64,000 nt of DNA from Ostrinia nubilalis (GCF_963855985.1 NC_087100.1:3011001-3075000); one strand, 5' to 3'; numbered from the stretch's first letter, positions 31,618 through 43,007 are shown. Notes: generated by a model not told the origin, from the sequence alone. Program-made: numbers and translations.

Positions 31618-33038
31618 ACAGAAAGTTTATAATTAGTCTAAAAGTTCTGCCAATCACAGATGCTTGAAATTGAATCAAATTTTGATTATCGCTTAGTAAT
31701 TAATTCTACTCGTAATATTGTTACAGTTGCGTCAAATCGTACAAAATTCTTCGAAAATAACTTTAACTTGTTAAAAAATTAACTTGTACCATAGAATAAG
31801 ATATTCCAGCATGTTTTATGTGATGCTATCTAATTACTTCAATGATTTATCGGAACCAAATTAAGTGCAACTAGAAAAGATGTCCTCACTTAACTAATAG
31901 ATTGTTAAAGCTTATAGTTATGTTCCAACCTTATTTAACCCTGATCAAACTCTTCCGGTAGAAAGACTCGCTCTACTTTCTTCGAGTTCGCGACTGAAGC
32001 GAAGATGCACAGTCAAGAGCAAATCAGACTTTACATTTTTGTTGCAATTTCTATCTTATTACATTCACATAAGGTGCAACTAAGTGTATCCAGATGTGCC
32101 GTCGTCTGTAACTTCCTGACCTCCAGCACTTTGTCTGAGTTTAATCAACAGTTCTTATTCAGGTCTAAAGGCGTTTGCTTTCGAGTTGGCATTGTTGGTT
32201 TTTAAAGTTACATTCGTAATTCAGAAGTTCCATGTCTGAACTTACATGCAAACTCATCAAAGTTCATTAATCTCCACCTGAAAACTGCAATATCCTCAAA
32301 GTAGGCACAAAAGTATATTAGAAGCGATCCACAAGACTATACCTGAGAAAATTTGCTAAAATTAGCAGCCTCGTTGCTCGCACTTTAATGCAAGCTCTGT
32401 ACAACAAGACTTTCATAAAAATATACCAAAAATTTTAATACACCGATTAAATGTGAACTAATTTATTTTTCTCTCTACCGGTTACTTTTTACGTATAAAC
32501 GGCTGAATTAATATTGGTAATAACACATGTAGAGACAGTGGGACTCGAAACTCAGCTACTTTTATGCACGTACATAATTATGCTTTTAGTAAATGTCCAG
32601 AGTGTTTTAGAGTTTGTACTTCATATTATACAATACACAAGCATCACTGCGGGCAGGAGCTTGCCTACTATATCAACTTAAATATACGCAAACGAGGCTA
32701 GGGTTGCAGTCCAGTCATTCATCTCCCACATCTAATATATCCATGTCTAGGCGCACGCGTGGTTACCTTAATAATATTCAGCTTATACCTCAAGTGTGCC
32801 TCAAGTTTATAAATGACGACCGGGGATAATGTGTGACGTCGACAAAATGACCGAGTGAATTAAATGACGTCAGCGTTTCACTTTGTCTGCTGAGATCGTG
32901 CTGAAAGGAGGTGAGTGCTGACGAGAGCAGCCAGCTTACTTTGGACAGTAGGGTTATCGTACTTTCTACGAATTAGTTTGTCTTTCCATTATAATGATTT
33001 TACATAGTTTAAGAGTGGTCTCTATGAATTCACGAGTA
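31618..33038. other. No confident feature
   Basis: A 66-codon frame at 32005-32205 begins with a hydrophobic, signal-peptide-like stretch (LYIFVAISILLHS) but has no recognised family and no supporting splice or poly(A) evidence. Confidence 0.35.
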
Positions 33039-33140
33039 TCATCATTATAGCTATAGGACGTCACTGCTGATAGACCTTCCCTAATGATTTCCAGATTGGC
33101 CGGTTGGCAGCGACCTGTATCCAACCGTAGCGTGAGAGGT
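33039..33140 (-). mobile_element. RTE 3' end fragment
   Basis: Plus strand 'atcatcattatagctatagg' then ACGTC-ACTGCTG; the minus strand reads toward an ATGAT tail. Decayed copy of the lepidopteran RTE C-terminus and 3' end. Confidence 0.6.
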
Positions 33141-34145
33141 GAAAAGTATGAAGCATCGGCGCTGAGCGATCAGCGTCACTCAGATACATATTACGGGACT
33201 ATTCCCACCTCTCTTACCTACCGCTGCAACTCCTGTGTAGCCAAGATCTACAGCTTGACCGCCAATAAAAACCCAACCGGTGAAGGTTACATATTGTGTG
33301 CCTTCACAGGCTGTTCTCTTCACGCTATGTACTTACTGGTTTGGATTACAGTTCTTGCTGAGAGCTGATTGCGGGAAAATTTGTTCCGGATGGAACAGTT
33401 AGAGGATCTGTTTGTTTCGAACAATAACCACGTAAGTTTCTGAACTAGTGGGAAATGATAACTGTTGTGTATTGCAGACAGAACAACTTTCGAGATCTAG
33501 CAATGAAGTAAGTAAAATGAAATGTATTTAGAAGATACCTACTTTGTGAAAGGTTGCGCAGGATTGCTTGTTGTTTATTGAGTTTTTTTTGCAATGAATA
33601 CAAAACACTTCAAATTTTTGATAGGTTAACCAGTGACTTCTTGAGGCAGCCAATATTTTTGAATCCATCTTAATATGGTAATTTAAATGTTAAAAATACC
33701 ATCAATATTGCACTTTATAAAACTACGAGTACACAAGATGCAATATAATGAGTGCGAAAAAGAAATGTAAGTACAAACAAAAACCTTCGGGTTCTCTTGC
33801 AAAAAAAAAGGCTAATGATTTCGAGCTCCGTACATTAATCTGACACTAGAAAGTTTTTACCAACTTGTTCTTCACACTCTGTGTATAGTGAGTTTAACAA
33901 AACGTGTATACCGTTTTTAAATTTTGTCTACGGTAATTTAAATTGTGCTCATACATTTTTCATTGCCAGTAAAAAACTGTTACTATCCAACAACAACGTG
34001 TTTTTGTAGTTGAATGGTAATTTGATCTATTCCCCGTTACAGAGCAGGACATGAATGTTGTTTGAGTCCCCTGAGATAAAGCAAAAGGCGTAGAATGAAC
34101 TTTCAGCGAACAAATGAAAAAAATGACTGACGAATGATGATATGA
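33141..34145. other. Mostly unassigned, possible short exons near 33.4 kb
   Basis: Contains a pattern of splice-like signals at 33390-33515: ACCAC|GTAAGT, TATTGCAG|ACAG and ATGAA|GTAAGT, with an open frame MEQLEDLFVSNNNH before the first donor. The intervening intron would be only about 46 nt. Chance is likely. Confidence 0.2.
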
Positions 34146-34191
34146 CAGGAAAATTCTTGAGTGGCGACCACGAGTCGGAAGACGTAGCGTG
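34146..34191 (+). pseudogene. RTE fragment, left of an R1-type insertion
   Basis: Reads KILEWRPRVGRRSVG, the RTE C-terminal motif. It is interrupted by the R1-like element and resumes at 36591 with a loss of about 40 bp (RWTDDLVKV region). Confidence 0.75.
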
Positions 34192-36375
34192 GGCCCAATA
34201 GGCCCACCACTAACTGAGACATTAGAGCCAGCTCTGTTGAACTGTGTAGTACAAGGCCTCTTCCCGAGGCAGCCCGCTTCCTTCACCCCACCGCGAATGA
34301 TTGACAGACTAGTCAGCCCATCTGCAGTAGAGGCTCCAGCCATCACCAACGGAGAGTTTGGCGCGGCAATATTGAGGATCCGCGCCAAGAAAACGGCCCC
34401 CGGTCCGGATGGTATTCCGGCAAAATTAGTGGCTTTGGCGTCCTCTGCATTGGAGGACAGATTTCGGGAGCTTTTTGACCGATGTCTAGCGGTTGGGAAG
34501 TTCCCAAAATCCTGGAAGGATGGACAATTATGCCTAATTCGAAAAGAGGGGCGACCTGCCGACTCTCCTTCGGTATACAGGCCAATTGTCTTGCTTGACG
34601 AGACAGGAAAACTGTTTGAACGCATCTTAGCGTCCCGCCTCGTCAAGCACTTGACGAATGTTGGGCCTGACCTCTCAGAGGCCCAATACGGCTTTCGGGC
34701 AGGACGATCGACGATTGATGCCCTGTCCCACTTAAAGGGCCTTGTTCGGCAAGCGGTAGATGCAGGGGGCGGGGTAATGGCTATATCCTTCGATATAGCC
34801 AATGCCTTCAACACCATTCCCCACGCCACCATTATGGAGGCACTCCGATATCACGAGGTGCCTCAGTATTTGAAGGATTTGCTGGCTGACTACCTGTCAA
34901 ACCGCGAAGTTTTGTTTGTAGACAAAGTCGGTCAACTCCGGCGGCATTGTGTCACATCCGGTGTTCCACAGGGATCAGTTCTAGGTCCAATACTGTGGAA
35001 CATCGGCTATGATTGGATCCTGCGTGGCGCCCTGCCCCCAGGCGTGAATGTCATTTGCTATGCAGACGACACTCTTGTCACAGCCCGGGGTAAGGACTAT
35101 GAAGAGGCCGCTAACTTGGCAGCCGCTGGAGGCACACTAGTCGCCAAGCGGATCCGCAGACTGGGGCTCGGAGTAGCCCTTCATAAGACGGAGGCTGTCT
35201 ATTTCCGGGGGCCCCGCAAACGTGTCCCTCCTGACGCCCGTATTGTTGTAGATGGCGTCACGATAGAAGTGAAGGCCCAGATCAAATATCTGGGTCTAAT
35301 AGTGGATAGCCGGTGGCAGTTTGGCGCTCATTTTGCTAAGCTGTCACCGCGCTTGCTAAAGGCTGCAGACGCCTTTTCGTGGCTCCTCCCAAATCTGGGA
35401 GGTCCGAGGGCGAAATGCCGGCAGCTTTATGCCGGCATTCTGAAAAGTATGGCGCTATACGGGGCTCCCATTTGGGCTGACACCCTCGACAGGAGAGAAA
35501 ACGCGGCCCAACTCCGGAGACCTCAACGGGCTATAGCCCAAAGAGTTGCTAGGGCATATCGTACCGTCAGTTTTGACGCGGCATGCGCCTTAGCAGGAAC
35601 CCCACCGTGGGAATTTGAGGCGTATGTACAAGCTGCCGTATATGAGTGGACGGCAGCCCAGAAAGAGCAGGGCGAACGCCCTGCCTATGAAGAGAGGGAG
35701 GCGGTCCGGCGTGAGGCTCGAGAGACAGTGGTTGCACAGTGGGCAGACCACCTCGCCGTGGCCGAGTCGGGCCGCAGAACCTTAGACGCGCTCGCGCCGA
35801 CCATACAGAGGTGGCTTGAGCGCCCGCACGGGTACCTCTCCTTCCGTTTGGTGCAGGTGTTGACCGGGCACGGATGCTTCAGCTCATACTTGCACCGCAT
35901 CGGAAGGGAGGACACGCCGTCCTGCCACGAATGTCGCAGCGGTGCGGAAGACACGGCGCACCATACCCTTGCGGTGTGTCCGAAGTGGGCATCGCAGCGT
36001 AGTACGCTAATCGCGGCGGTGGGTCAGGACCTCGTGTTGCCCAGCTTAGTTAAAGCTATGTTGGACAGCAACGAGGCTTGGGCGGCAATGGCCTCCTTTT
36101 GCGAAGATGTAATATCACAGAAGGAGGCCGCGGAGCGAGAGCGCGAAGATGATCCAAACGCGCCCTCACTCCGGCGACGGCGGAGGGGTCAGAGGAGGCG
36201 ACAGTATGATCGCCTCCAGTTTCCTCTCCTCGGTGAAGGCCAGCGGGCCGGGGGAGTGGGAGCGCCCCCGCCTGCATTGCACAGGCCACCACCACCGTCG
36301 GACGGGAACAGCTGTGTGCTCCTAGCTGCTCCCGTCGCCCCCCGTCCTGGGGGGCCTGTAGGGCCCGCCGTGTAG
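34189..36375 (+). CDS. R1-clade reverse transcriptase, 5'-truncated, frame intact
   Basis: About 728 codons with no ATG at the start; the frame runs in from the RTE remnant by chance (RRSVG|PIGPPL). RT motifs: KKTAPGPDGIPAKL, YRPIVLLDETGKLFERIL, YGFRAGRSTIDAL, AISFDIANAFNTIP, SGVPQGSVLGPILWN and the catalytic CYADDTLVT (about 35056-35082). The C-terminal region holds a CCHC zinc knuckle, CHECRSGAEDTAHHTLAVC (about 35925-35980), typical of R1-clade ORF2 proteins. The endonuclease domain is absent, so the piece is not autonomous. The last ~60 residues are Arg-, Gly- and Pro-rich. Confidence 0.85.
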   Translation: MGPIGPPLTETLEPALLNCVVQGLFPRQPASFTPPRMIDRLVSPSAVEAPAITNGEFGAAILRIRAKKTAPGPDGIPAKLVALASSALEDRFRELFDRCLAVGKFPKSWKDGQLCLIRKEGRPADSPSVYRPIVLLDETGKLFERILASRLVKHLTNVGPDLSEAQYGFRAGRSTIDALSHLKGLVRQAVDAGGGVMAISFDIANAFNTIPHATIMEALRYHEVPQYLKDLLADYLSNREVLFVDKVGQLRRHCVTSGVPQGSVLGPILWNIGYDWILRGALPPGVNVICYADDTLVTARGKDYEEAANLAAAGGTLVAKRIRRLGLGVALHKTEAVYFRGPRKRVPPDARIVVDGVTIEVKAQIKYLGLIVDSRWQFGAHFAKLSPRLLKAADAFSWLLPNLGGPRAKCRQLYAGILKSMALYGAPIWADTLDRRENAAQLRRPQRAIAQRVARAYRTVSFDAACALAGTPPWEFEAYVQAAVYEWTAAQKEQGERPAYEEREAVRREARETVVAQWADHLAVAESGRRTLDALAPTIQRWLERPHGYLSFRLVQVLTGHGCFSSYLHRIGREDTPSCHECRSGAEDTAHHTLAVCPKWASQRSTLIAAVGQDLVLPSLVKAMLDSNEAWAAMASFCEDVISQKEAAEREREDDPNAPSLRRRRRGQRRRQYDRLQFPLLGEGQRAGGVGAPPPALHRPPPPSDGNSCVLLAAPVAPRPGGPVGPAV

Positions 36376-36590
36376 GCGGGCAATCGCCGGGAGGGACTGT
36401 GGTAGTGAAGGCTTTGTCCGGAATCCCACAGTTCCTTCCCACTTAAGGCGAATGACGGAGCACCGGGGTCTTTTTAGTGGGTATGCCTTTGTCCTTCTGA
36501 CTTGGTGAGCCCCACATAACCTACCCTGTCCCCGCAGGATAGGTATGCAATTCAATGCATTTTTTCCCCGAAAAAAAAAAAAAAAAAAAA
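34192..36590 (+). mobile_element. 5'-truncated R1-clade LINE with poly(A) tail
   Basis: It contains the reverse transcriptase ORF, a GC-rich 3' UTR (36376-36570) and 20 A at 36571-36590. The GC content is clearly higher than that of its surroundings. It is inserted into an RTE 3' fragment (left flank to 34191, right flank from 36591). The endonuclease half is missing. The pure poly(A) and intact frame suggest a recent insertion. Confidence 0.85.
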
Positions 36591-36690
36591 GGTGCCTGGA
36601 TGCGAGCGGCGCAGGAGCGGTCTTTGTGGAAATCCTTGGGGGAGACCTTTGTCCAGCAGTGGAAAAACATTGTAGGTTACAAGATATGAA
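36591..36690 (+). pseudogene. RTE C-terminal fragment, right of the R1-type insertion
   Basis: Reads AWMRAAQERSLWKSLGETF then VQQWKN, ending near a TGA at about 36689. This is the last part of the RTE ORF whose left part is at 34146-34191. Confidence 0.8.
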
Positions 36691-36730
36691 ATGAAAGGAT
36701 TTTAATAACAAATTAATTAGTTATAATACT

Positions 36731-36922
36731 TAGGTGCCTTATATGAAACAAATGTTTCAACAAGCCAAGAAAGATTGTTCTGGCGCCACAGAACGAGGAG
36801 AGCCGACCCCAAATAATGAAACATGGCTGGATGGCATGGAGGACATAGAAGATGAAAATGTATCTTATGAAACAAAACATCCATTTAAGAAACGTTTTGT
36901 CCACATCTTTCATAATACATAA
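36731..36922 (+). pseudogene. Unidentified coding-like fragment (63 codons)
   Basis: A hydrophilic frame, VPYMKQMFQQAKKDCSGATE, then ERGEPTPNNETWLDGMEDIE and a basic end (KRFVHIFHNT) before TAA. The composition looks like real protein and an acceptor-like CTTAG precedes GTGCC at 36731, so it could be a last exon or a piece of a transposon protein. I do not recognise the family. It lies between an RTE fragment and a SINE. Confidence 0.3.
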
Positions 36923-36938
36923 CACACATACAAAACAT

Positions 36939-37215
36939 GTCGGCCGTTTGGTGTAGTGGTTTAGAACGGACTACTATGCCGAGAGGTCCCGGGTTCGATT
37001 CCCGGCCGGGCAGAAATTGAAATGATGAATTTTTATTTCTGTAACGGGTCAGGGTGTCACTATGTATAATATGTATGTATTTACAAAAAAAAAGTATTAA
37101 GTATGTTTATATCCGTTTTTTAGTACCCATAGTACAAGCTTTGCTTAGTTTGGGACTAGAGGCGCAGTGTAAAATGTCCAAGGATATTCATATTATATTT
37201 ATTTATATTATAATC
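36939..37215 (+). mobile_element. tRNA-derived SINE
   Basis: The head GTCGGCCGTTTGGTGTAGTGG carries an A box (36947-36959) and a B box GGTTCGATTCC at 36992-37002 within CCCGGGTTCGATTCCCGG. The tail has the 'tttgggactagaggcgcagt' segment of lepidopteran SINEs and ends in TTTATTTATA-like sequence. The acceptor stem is imperfect and a body follows, so it is a SINE and not a tRNA gene. Confidence 0.75.
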
Positions 37216-38194
37216 GTCTTTCATTTCATAGTTATTCATTCATCTATGCTTGTTACGTTGACTCTCCATGAATTATGCAGTGTATCGGGAATGTCGTTAA
37301 CTTATTCTAATTCGGGGCTTACTTTGTAATTCAGACATTTACAATTTTATCGTGTTGTTTTCGACCAGACGTTGGGAGTCTCTGCTTCCCCCTTCAGTAT
37401 GTCGTAATATGGCTGTCTTATTTAATTAATATTATGCTGTAATCAATTAATGGATGAGTGTTTTTTTGGCACAAAATTGGCAACAAGAATGTCGTAGTAT
37501 AACACTTATACAGTAGTACGTAAATTATTGTAGGTAAGTGTAGAGGTCGATGTGGACTTAGTCACTTTATTAATTTACTCATTAATTCTATTCCTTGGTG
37601 GACAGTGAATCGAACACAAGATAGAGTCTAGGTATTTATTTATTAAAGCTTTAATGCCATATAATTGGCACATAAGGTGAACTCTCATAAAGAGGTATAA
37701 GTAACTCTATTCTAAAATAATTAATTATGTATCCAAATATGCTAAGTATGGTCCTAGATGATATCGTGACCTTATCTAATTAGTTGAACACTGTCGCATT
37801 TACATAGTAGTGTTAGATGCTATTTTTAACCGACATAAAAAAAGGAAGAGGTTATAATAATAATTTGTTCGTCTGAAAAATATAGTCTAGGTACTCACGT
37901 GCTCTCCTATTCCAAAATTAGAAGTCAAGTCGGATAAGGCAGCGTTGACGAAAATTTCAAACACAATCTACATATGAATCTAAATTAATTGTTTTACAAA
38001 CAAACACACACCTCGATCAAAACCACGCACCAGTCACAACTCATTATAATTTTGACGAGATTTCTTTGCTGGTACAGTCATATAAATATTCAGGATGTTA
38101 TATGACTTTTCTTGGGAAATACGAACCCGAAATTACATGGGGGTATTATGTGATTTGCATAATTTCTATTAACATCTCTTAAGAGGTTACCTAA
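37216..38194. other. No feature seen
   Basis: AT-rich. A short 'ttaaccgacataaaaaaagg' motif at about 37828 is a common lepidopteran repeat fragment. Confidence 0.4.
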
Positions 38195-38340
38195 CGCCCG
38201 TATTCACAAACATTACTATGAGGTCTCACAGTGCGCGTGGACGCACAGGGTGACATACGAAGCAATCACAGAGCTCTATTCAACGCTGTGCGTTCGATTT
38301 GCTGCTTCAATTAAGCAAGCATCGTTTGTGAATACGGGAG
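38195..38340. mobile_element. 146-bp MITE (CGCCCGTATTCACAAAC family), copy 1
   Basis: Ends CGCCCGTATTCACAAAC and GTTTGTGAATACGGGAG, flanked by TAA (38192-38194) and TTA (38341-38343). A second copy is at 57020-57165. TWA flanks suggest PIF/Harbinger. Confidence 0.75.
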
Positions 38341-38458
38341 TTAGTGTGCCTTAGTAAAGGAAATTAAATGGGTGGTGGTATTTTACTTTTCCATGATTGT
38401 TCTGTGGAGGTACTGTTTTCTTTCATCATCTCCATGTTCTGATTCTTACCAGTACCTC

Positions 38459-38630
38459 ATCATCATAATCATCATCATCATCATTTCAGCCATAGGACGT
38501 CCACTGCTGAACATAGACCTCCCCCAATGCTTTCCATGTTGATCGATTGGTAGCGGCCTGCGTCCAGCGCTTCCCTGCTACCTTTACGATGTCGACGGTC
38601 CACCTTGTAGGTGGACGTCCCACGCTACCA
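38459..38630 (-). mobile_element. RTE 3' end with (ATG)n tail
   Basis: Plus strand (ATC)n, then TTTCAGCCATAGGACGTCCA and 'ctgctgaacatagacctccc'. On the minus strand this is the RTE C-terminus followed by a (GAT)n tail. 5'-truncated. Confidence 0.75.
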
Positions 38631-39097
38631 GTACCTACTTACTGATAATACCTAGCTGGCTGTTTCTAAAGCTCAACCTGGCAATGAGTGAGCATAGGGA
38701 CAGAAGAATACAAACTAAACATAAGAAACATTATTAATAATAACAAAAATGCTATTAAAATATATCTGATTTGTCTTTTAGACATATTAAATGAGCTTAC
38801 TATTTTGTAATCTGACTGTACTTTAGTAATTTAATGTATGGAACAAACTTTGTAATTACGTACGCTGTAATTAAAATTTTGGAACTCGCGAGTCGCTTTA
38901 CAAATTACAATCTACGTAAATTTAGCAGTCAAAGTCACATTTTTTTACGTTACCATATTAAAACTATAATAAAACATAAATGACAGTTTAGGAATTAACT
39001 ATTTGATGATGCGCGTAAGCAAACTGAAGATAAAAATAAAAAGATGGCGGTCCATACGAACATGAAGATTTCGTTGTTTGTAATTTTTGTTCCAATC
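38631..39097. other. No feature seen
   Basis: Unassigned AT-rich sequence. Confidence 0.4.
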
Positions 39098-39295
39098 ATA
39101 CTAATATTATAAATGCGAAAGTTTGGTTGTCTGGATAGATGTTTGTTACTCTTTCACGCAAAAACTACTAAACGGATTTTGATGAAACTTTACAGTATTA
39201 TTGTTTATAACCCAGAATAAAACATAAAGGCTATAATTAATGACGATATGTGACAAACTAAATTTCACGCGGGTGAAACCGCGGGCAAAAGCTTA
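39098..39295 (+). repeat. Lepidopteran interspersed repeat (complete-looking copy)
   Basis: From ACTAATATTATAAATGCG through 'tttcacgcaaaaactactaa' to CGCGGGTGAAACCGCGGGC and AAAAGCTT. The terminal GC-rich inverted pair is typical of the Lep1-like Helitron/MITE family; assignment by memory. A second copy, interrupted by a BEL element, lies at 42721-42816, 49659-49737 and 50621-50692. Confidence 0.6.
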
Positions 39296-39490
39296 ATAAA
39301 TATGTGGTTACATTTGGATGTTAAATTAAAAACGGATAAAAATAAACATATTTAGGGAAATACACTTTAGCACCAATACATAATACAAACCTACCTAGTA
39401 CATAAGTACTAGCTAACGTAGTACGTAGTAGTAGTAACGTAGTAGTAAGTAGTAACTAACATAAGTTAGTGCGCAAAATTGACTATAATA

Positions 39491-39719
39491 CAGCAGGGTT
39501 TCCCATTTTTTTTTGCCAAGGAACCCTATTTGATTATACTTTTCCTAGCGGAACCCCCGTACTACTCCGCCCGCACGCCCTGCCCCTCCCTTGTGCGTAA
39601 ACAAGTCGGTGCGAGCGAACAACGTCGGTCACGAAATGTGGGATAATATTTTTTACGGAACCCTTGCGGCCTTCCCACGGAACCCCAGGGCTCCGCGGAC
39701 CACCATTCGGGAACCGCTG
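39491..39719. mobile_element. Degenerate hAT MITE
   Basis: Ends CAGCAGGGTTTCCCA and GGGAACCGCTG, a hAT-type CAGYGGTTCCCA end pair with changes. Internally GC-rich (CGGAACCCCAGGG). No clear 8-bp duplication, so it is old. Confidence 0.6.
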
Positions 39720-39947
39720 AAGAACAGGAATCGATCCAGTGACCTTTGATAGTACTTATTTATGCTAGACCCTAGGTTAGGCCATGAAATAATAATTAAG
39801 AGAGCATTACTTCAATTTTCCGCTAAACTGGACCGCTCCGTCCATTTACTTAGCTTCTTTTAAGTGCTTGTTAGGTAGGTAATCGCCTTTTCTCAGTCAT
39901 GATTTTTAGTCTTAGGTTATGTTCTTCAAGTCAAAATATAAGGTAAA

Positions 39948-40125
39948 AGTCAAAGTCAAAAACTTTTTTAGTCGCATGAACGATATTAAATAGTGCTTAC
40001 AAATCGTCAAATATTTCAAGAAAAAAGAAAAACTTATTTTTGCTCTTATGGAGCCTTTACATGTCTACTCTTTTTGCCCTACCAAAGAAATATCTTTATG
40101 TCTTACAATTTGGAAATGTCTCTAA
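39948..40125 (-). mobile_element. 3' end of the same LINE family as 15.6-21.5 kb
   Basis: The plus strand starts with GTCAAAGTCAAAAAC, the complement of the TTTGAC tail, followed by the complement of GACGATTTGTAAG and of AGACATGTARAGGCTCC. A diverged, strongly 5'-truncated copy. Confidence 0.7.
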
Positions 40126-40388
40126 GCTGGTAAAGTAAATTGATATAACTATATCCTTTACTCCAAACAATAAGCCTTTAATGTAAATGTAATGTAAAGG
40201 CGCTGTCGTGGTTTCTTCACATTGTACCAACCTAATTTAATTAGATGGTTTAATTACTTAAAGGAGCGACTTGTGCCGTATCACTCGCTAGAATGTATCG
40301 CGTATTTACTAAGAAAATACAAAATTATAAATACACTAAGCGAAGAAATGCCTAATGGAAGAATTATAATAAGCTCTTCTTTATGTAA

Positions 40389-40581
40389 AACTAGCTGACC
40401 CGGTGAACTTTGTTCCGCCTTAATGGAAATAAATAAGCAGACTTTTTTTTTAATTTCGAACGGGATAAAAAGTATCCTATGTCCTTCTCCTGGCTCTAAA
40501 CTACCTCCCTGACAATTTTCAGCTAAATCGGTTCAGCCGTTCTTGAGTTATAAGTGGAGTAACTAACACGACTTTCTTTTA
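40389..40581 (+). repeat. Lepidopteran repeat (CTAGCTGACCCGG type), split by foldback
   Basis: CTAGCTGACCCGGTGAACTT ... CGACTTTCTTTTA, then the foldback element, then TATATAGATTAG (42279-42292). The two sides join across a TA. This family is very common in insects. Confidence 0.6.
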
Positions 40582-41354
40582 TACAGGGTGTTTCTTGTAA
40601 GGTGTCAAGCCGAAGGCAGGTGATAGGTAAGGACTAGACCTATCGATTTCACCCCCATGTATGTTCTACGATTTTTCGTAGTTTAGAAGTTATCGTTAAT
40701 TTTGTGATTTTTTCAAATTTTATGACCTAGTGGCTTAATTTTTTTTTATCTTTTTTTTGGGTTGACTTTTCTCAGATTTCTTTTTTTTGACAGATTCCCT
40801 ATTAGTTGCAGATATTTGAAAAAAATAATCACCTTCCCATCTTTGATGCAAGATACAAAATTTTTGCTAGAAACATAAAAAATATGCTTTTAGCAGAACA
40901 TTCTAAAATTTTCAACTGAAATGTATGAGAAATAAAAAGAATTTCCATAGGTCCAAAATAATTTTAAAAACTGCGCAGTTTTCTAAACTTTCATAATAAC
41001 ACAAAAAAACATGTACTTAATAGGCCATTATTTTCTGTAATCGCTCCACTAAAGTGGTAAGTCCGAGATTCCGTTACATGTTTTTGACTTTTTTAGGACT
41101 AAGTAATATTTGCAATCCCTTAAGTTTACGTTATGTAGAACACATTTAGAGACAATAACTGAAAAGATTTTTTTTATCCACAACGTGGAAGCTCTTGCTC
41201 TTCATCTGGTATACAAAAGGGAATATGAAATTATTGATGAACTGCGGACAAAGCTGACTGAAGCACAAAACCATATTAGAATGCAAGAAGCTTTTGTAAA
41301 TTTACGAATAATTGTTTTGCGTCGTTGTAGAATTAAATCATTACACCCTTTTTT

Positions 41355-41475
<121 letters not shown>

Positions 41476-41534
41476 CTTTCCCTTTCTCTCACACTCTAAT
41501 AGGTAGGTATATCAAATTTAATCGTAAAGTAACA

Positions 41535-41605
41535 ATCACCACTGTGGTCTAGTGGTAAGACTACCTATTTAGGACAGCCAATTCCTCTGTGGTTTAGGAT
41601 TCCGG
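41535..41605 (+). mobile_element. Decayed tRNA-like (SINE head) segment
   Basis: CTGTGGTCTAGTGGTAAGAC resembles an A-box region and AGGATTCCGGGTG a damaged B box. Inside the foldback loop. Confidence 0.35.
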
Positions 41606-42292
41606 GTGAAGCTCGCTGATCATCCATCAGTTTCCAACTTTCCATCAGGTCAGATGAAGGGCAAGAGCTTCCTCGTTGTGGATAAAAAATGTTCTGTTCA
41701 GTTATTGTCTCTAAACGTGTTCTACGTAACGTAAACTTAGTGGATTGCATACATTAGTTAGTCCTAAGAAAGTCAAAAACATGTAACGGAATCTCCGACT
41801 TACTACTTTAGTAGAGCGATTACAGAAAATAATGGCCTATTAAGTACATGTTTTTTTGTGTTATTATGAAAGTTCAGAAAACTGCGCAGTTTTTAAAATT
41901 ATTTTGGACCTATGAAAGTTCTTTTTTTTTTTCAAACTTTCAAGTTGAAAATTTTAGAATGTTCTGCTAAAAGCATATTTTTTATTTTTCTAGCAAAAAT
42001 TTTGTATCTTGCATCAAAGATAGGAAGGTGATTATTTTTTTCAAACATCTGCAATTACTAGGGAATCTGTCAAAAAAAAAGAAATCTGAGAAAAGTTAAC
42101 CCAAAAAAAAGATAAAAAACTTTAAAGCCTACTAGGTCATAAAATTTAAAAAAATCACAAAATTAACGATAACTTCTAAACTACGAAAAATCGTAGAACA
42201 TACATGGGGGTAAAATCGATAGGTCTAGTCCTCACCTATAACCTGCCTTCGGCTTGACACCTTACAAGAAACACCCTGTATATATAGATTAG

Positions 42293-42720
42293 GGACATAA
42301 TAAGCAGTCTAATTTTAACAGTCTTGCCGACTGTTGACTTGCTAAAATGTTAGTTTTTTTATATCGAATTAATTTCGAATGAAGTGCTAAGTCTATTTCT
42401 CCAAGATTAAAGAATATCGAATTTCTGGTACCACTTTTAACATAAATTGTTCTTAATTACAGCATCGTTATGATGCGGCGTGTAATCAACACGACCTCTT
42501 TAATTGGGGTTCAAAGGCGCTTTCGTTATGAAACCTACAATTTTAGACCTTGTAGAAATGTAGAGAAATAATAAAGCCTTTTTATTAAAATATTAGTTAA
42601 AAGTATGGTAGATTTCGCCTCGTGTCTGACGCGCGTCTCTAATAATACACGTAGAAAAGTCCATAATTATATCTAACATACCACCCTTTGTAACATTATG
42701 GATGCAATAAATTTTTGAGT
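42293..42720. other. No feature seen
   Basis: Unassigned sequence between repeats. Confidence 0.4.
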
Positions 42721-42811
42721 ACTAGATTTCCGCCCGCGGCTTCACCCGCGTGAAATTTAGTTTGTCACAGATCGTCATAAATTATAGCTTATATGTTATT
42801 CTGGGTTTTAA
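42721..42811 (-). repeat. Lepidopteran interspersed repeat, part 1 (host of the BEL insertion)
   Basis: CGCCCGCGGCTTCACCCGCG through TTCTGGGTTTTAAACAAT matches the reverse complement of 39220-39295. The rest follows the BEL element at 49659 onwards. Confidence 0.65.
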
Positions 42812-42816
42812 ACAAT

Positions 42817-43007
42817 TGTTGGGAACCGATTGGTGGACCAACCTCTTTTTTATATTGTCTATGTTTTTTATACTTTTTTTATTACTTTTGATACCTTTTG
42901 TTTTTAGTATTGAAGTGTTGTTTTTTTGATAGCCGTTGTGGGCATTTGTTGCTGGAATACATCTTCATTTTAACCGAAGGTTTTTCTTATTTCCGCACGC
43001 CCGAGCG
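42817..43007 (+). repeat. BEL 5' LTR, first part
   Basis: 191 bp identical or nearly so to 49455-49645. It continues at 44331-44343 after the foldback insertion. Confidence 0.9.

Noticed and set aside
32005..32205. Signal-peptide-like 66-codon ORF
   Set aside because: No family, no splice or poly(A) support; could be chance.
33960..34832. 290-codon minus-strand ORF
   Set aside because: Shadow of the R1-type reverse transcriptase on the plus strand; no domain.
36939..37012. tRNA gene candidate with A and B boxes
   Set aside because: The acceptor stem is imperfect and a SINE body follows.
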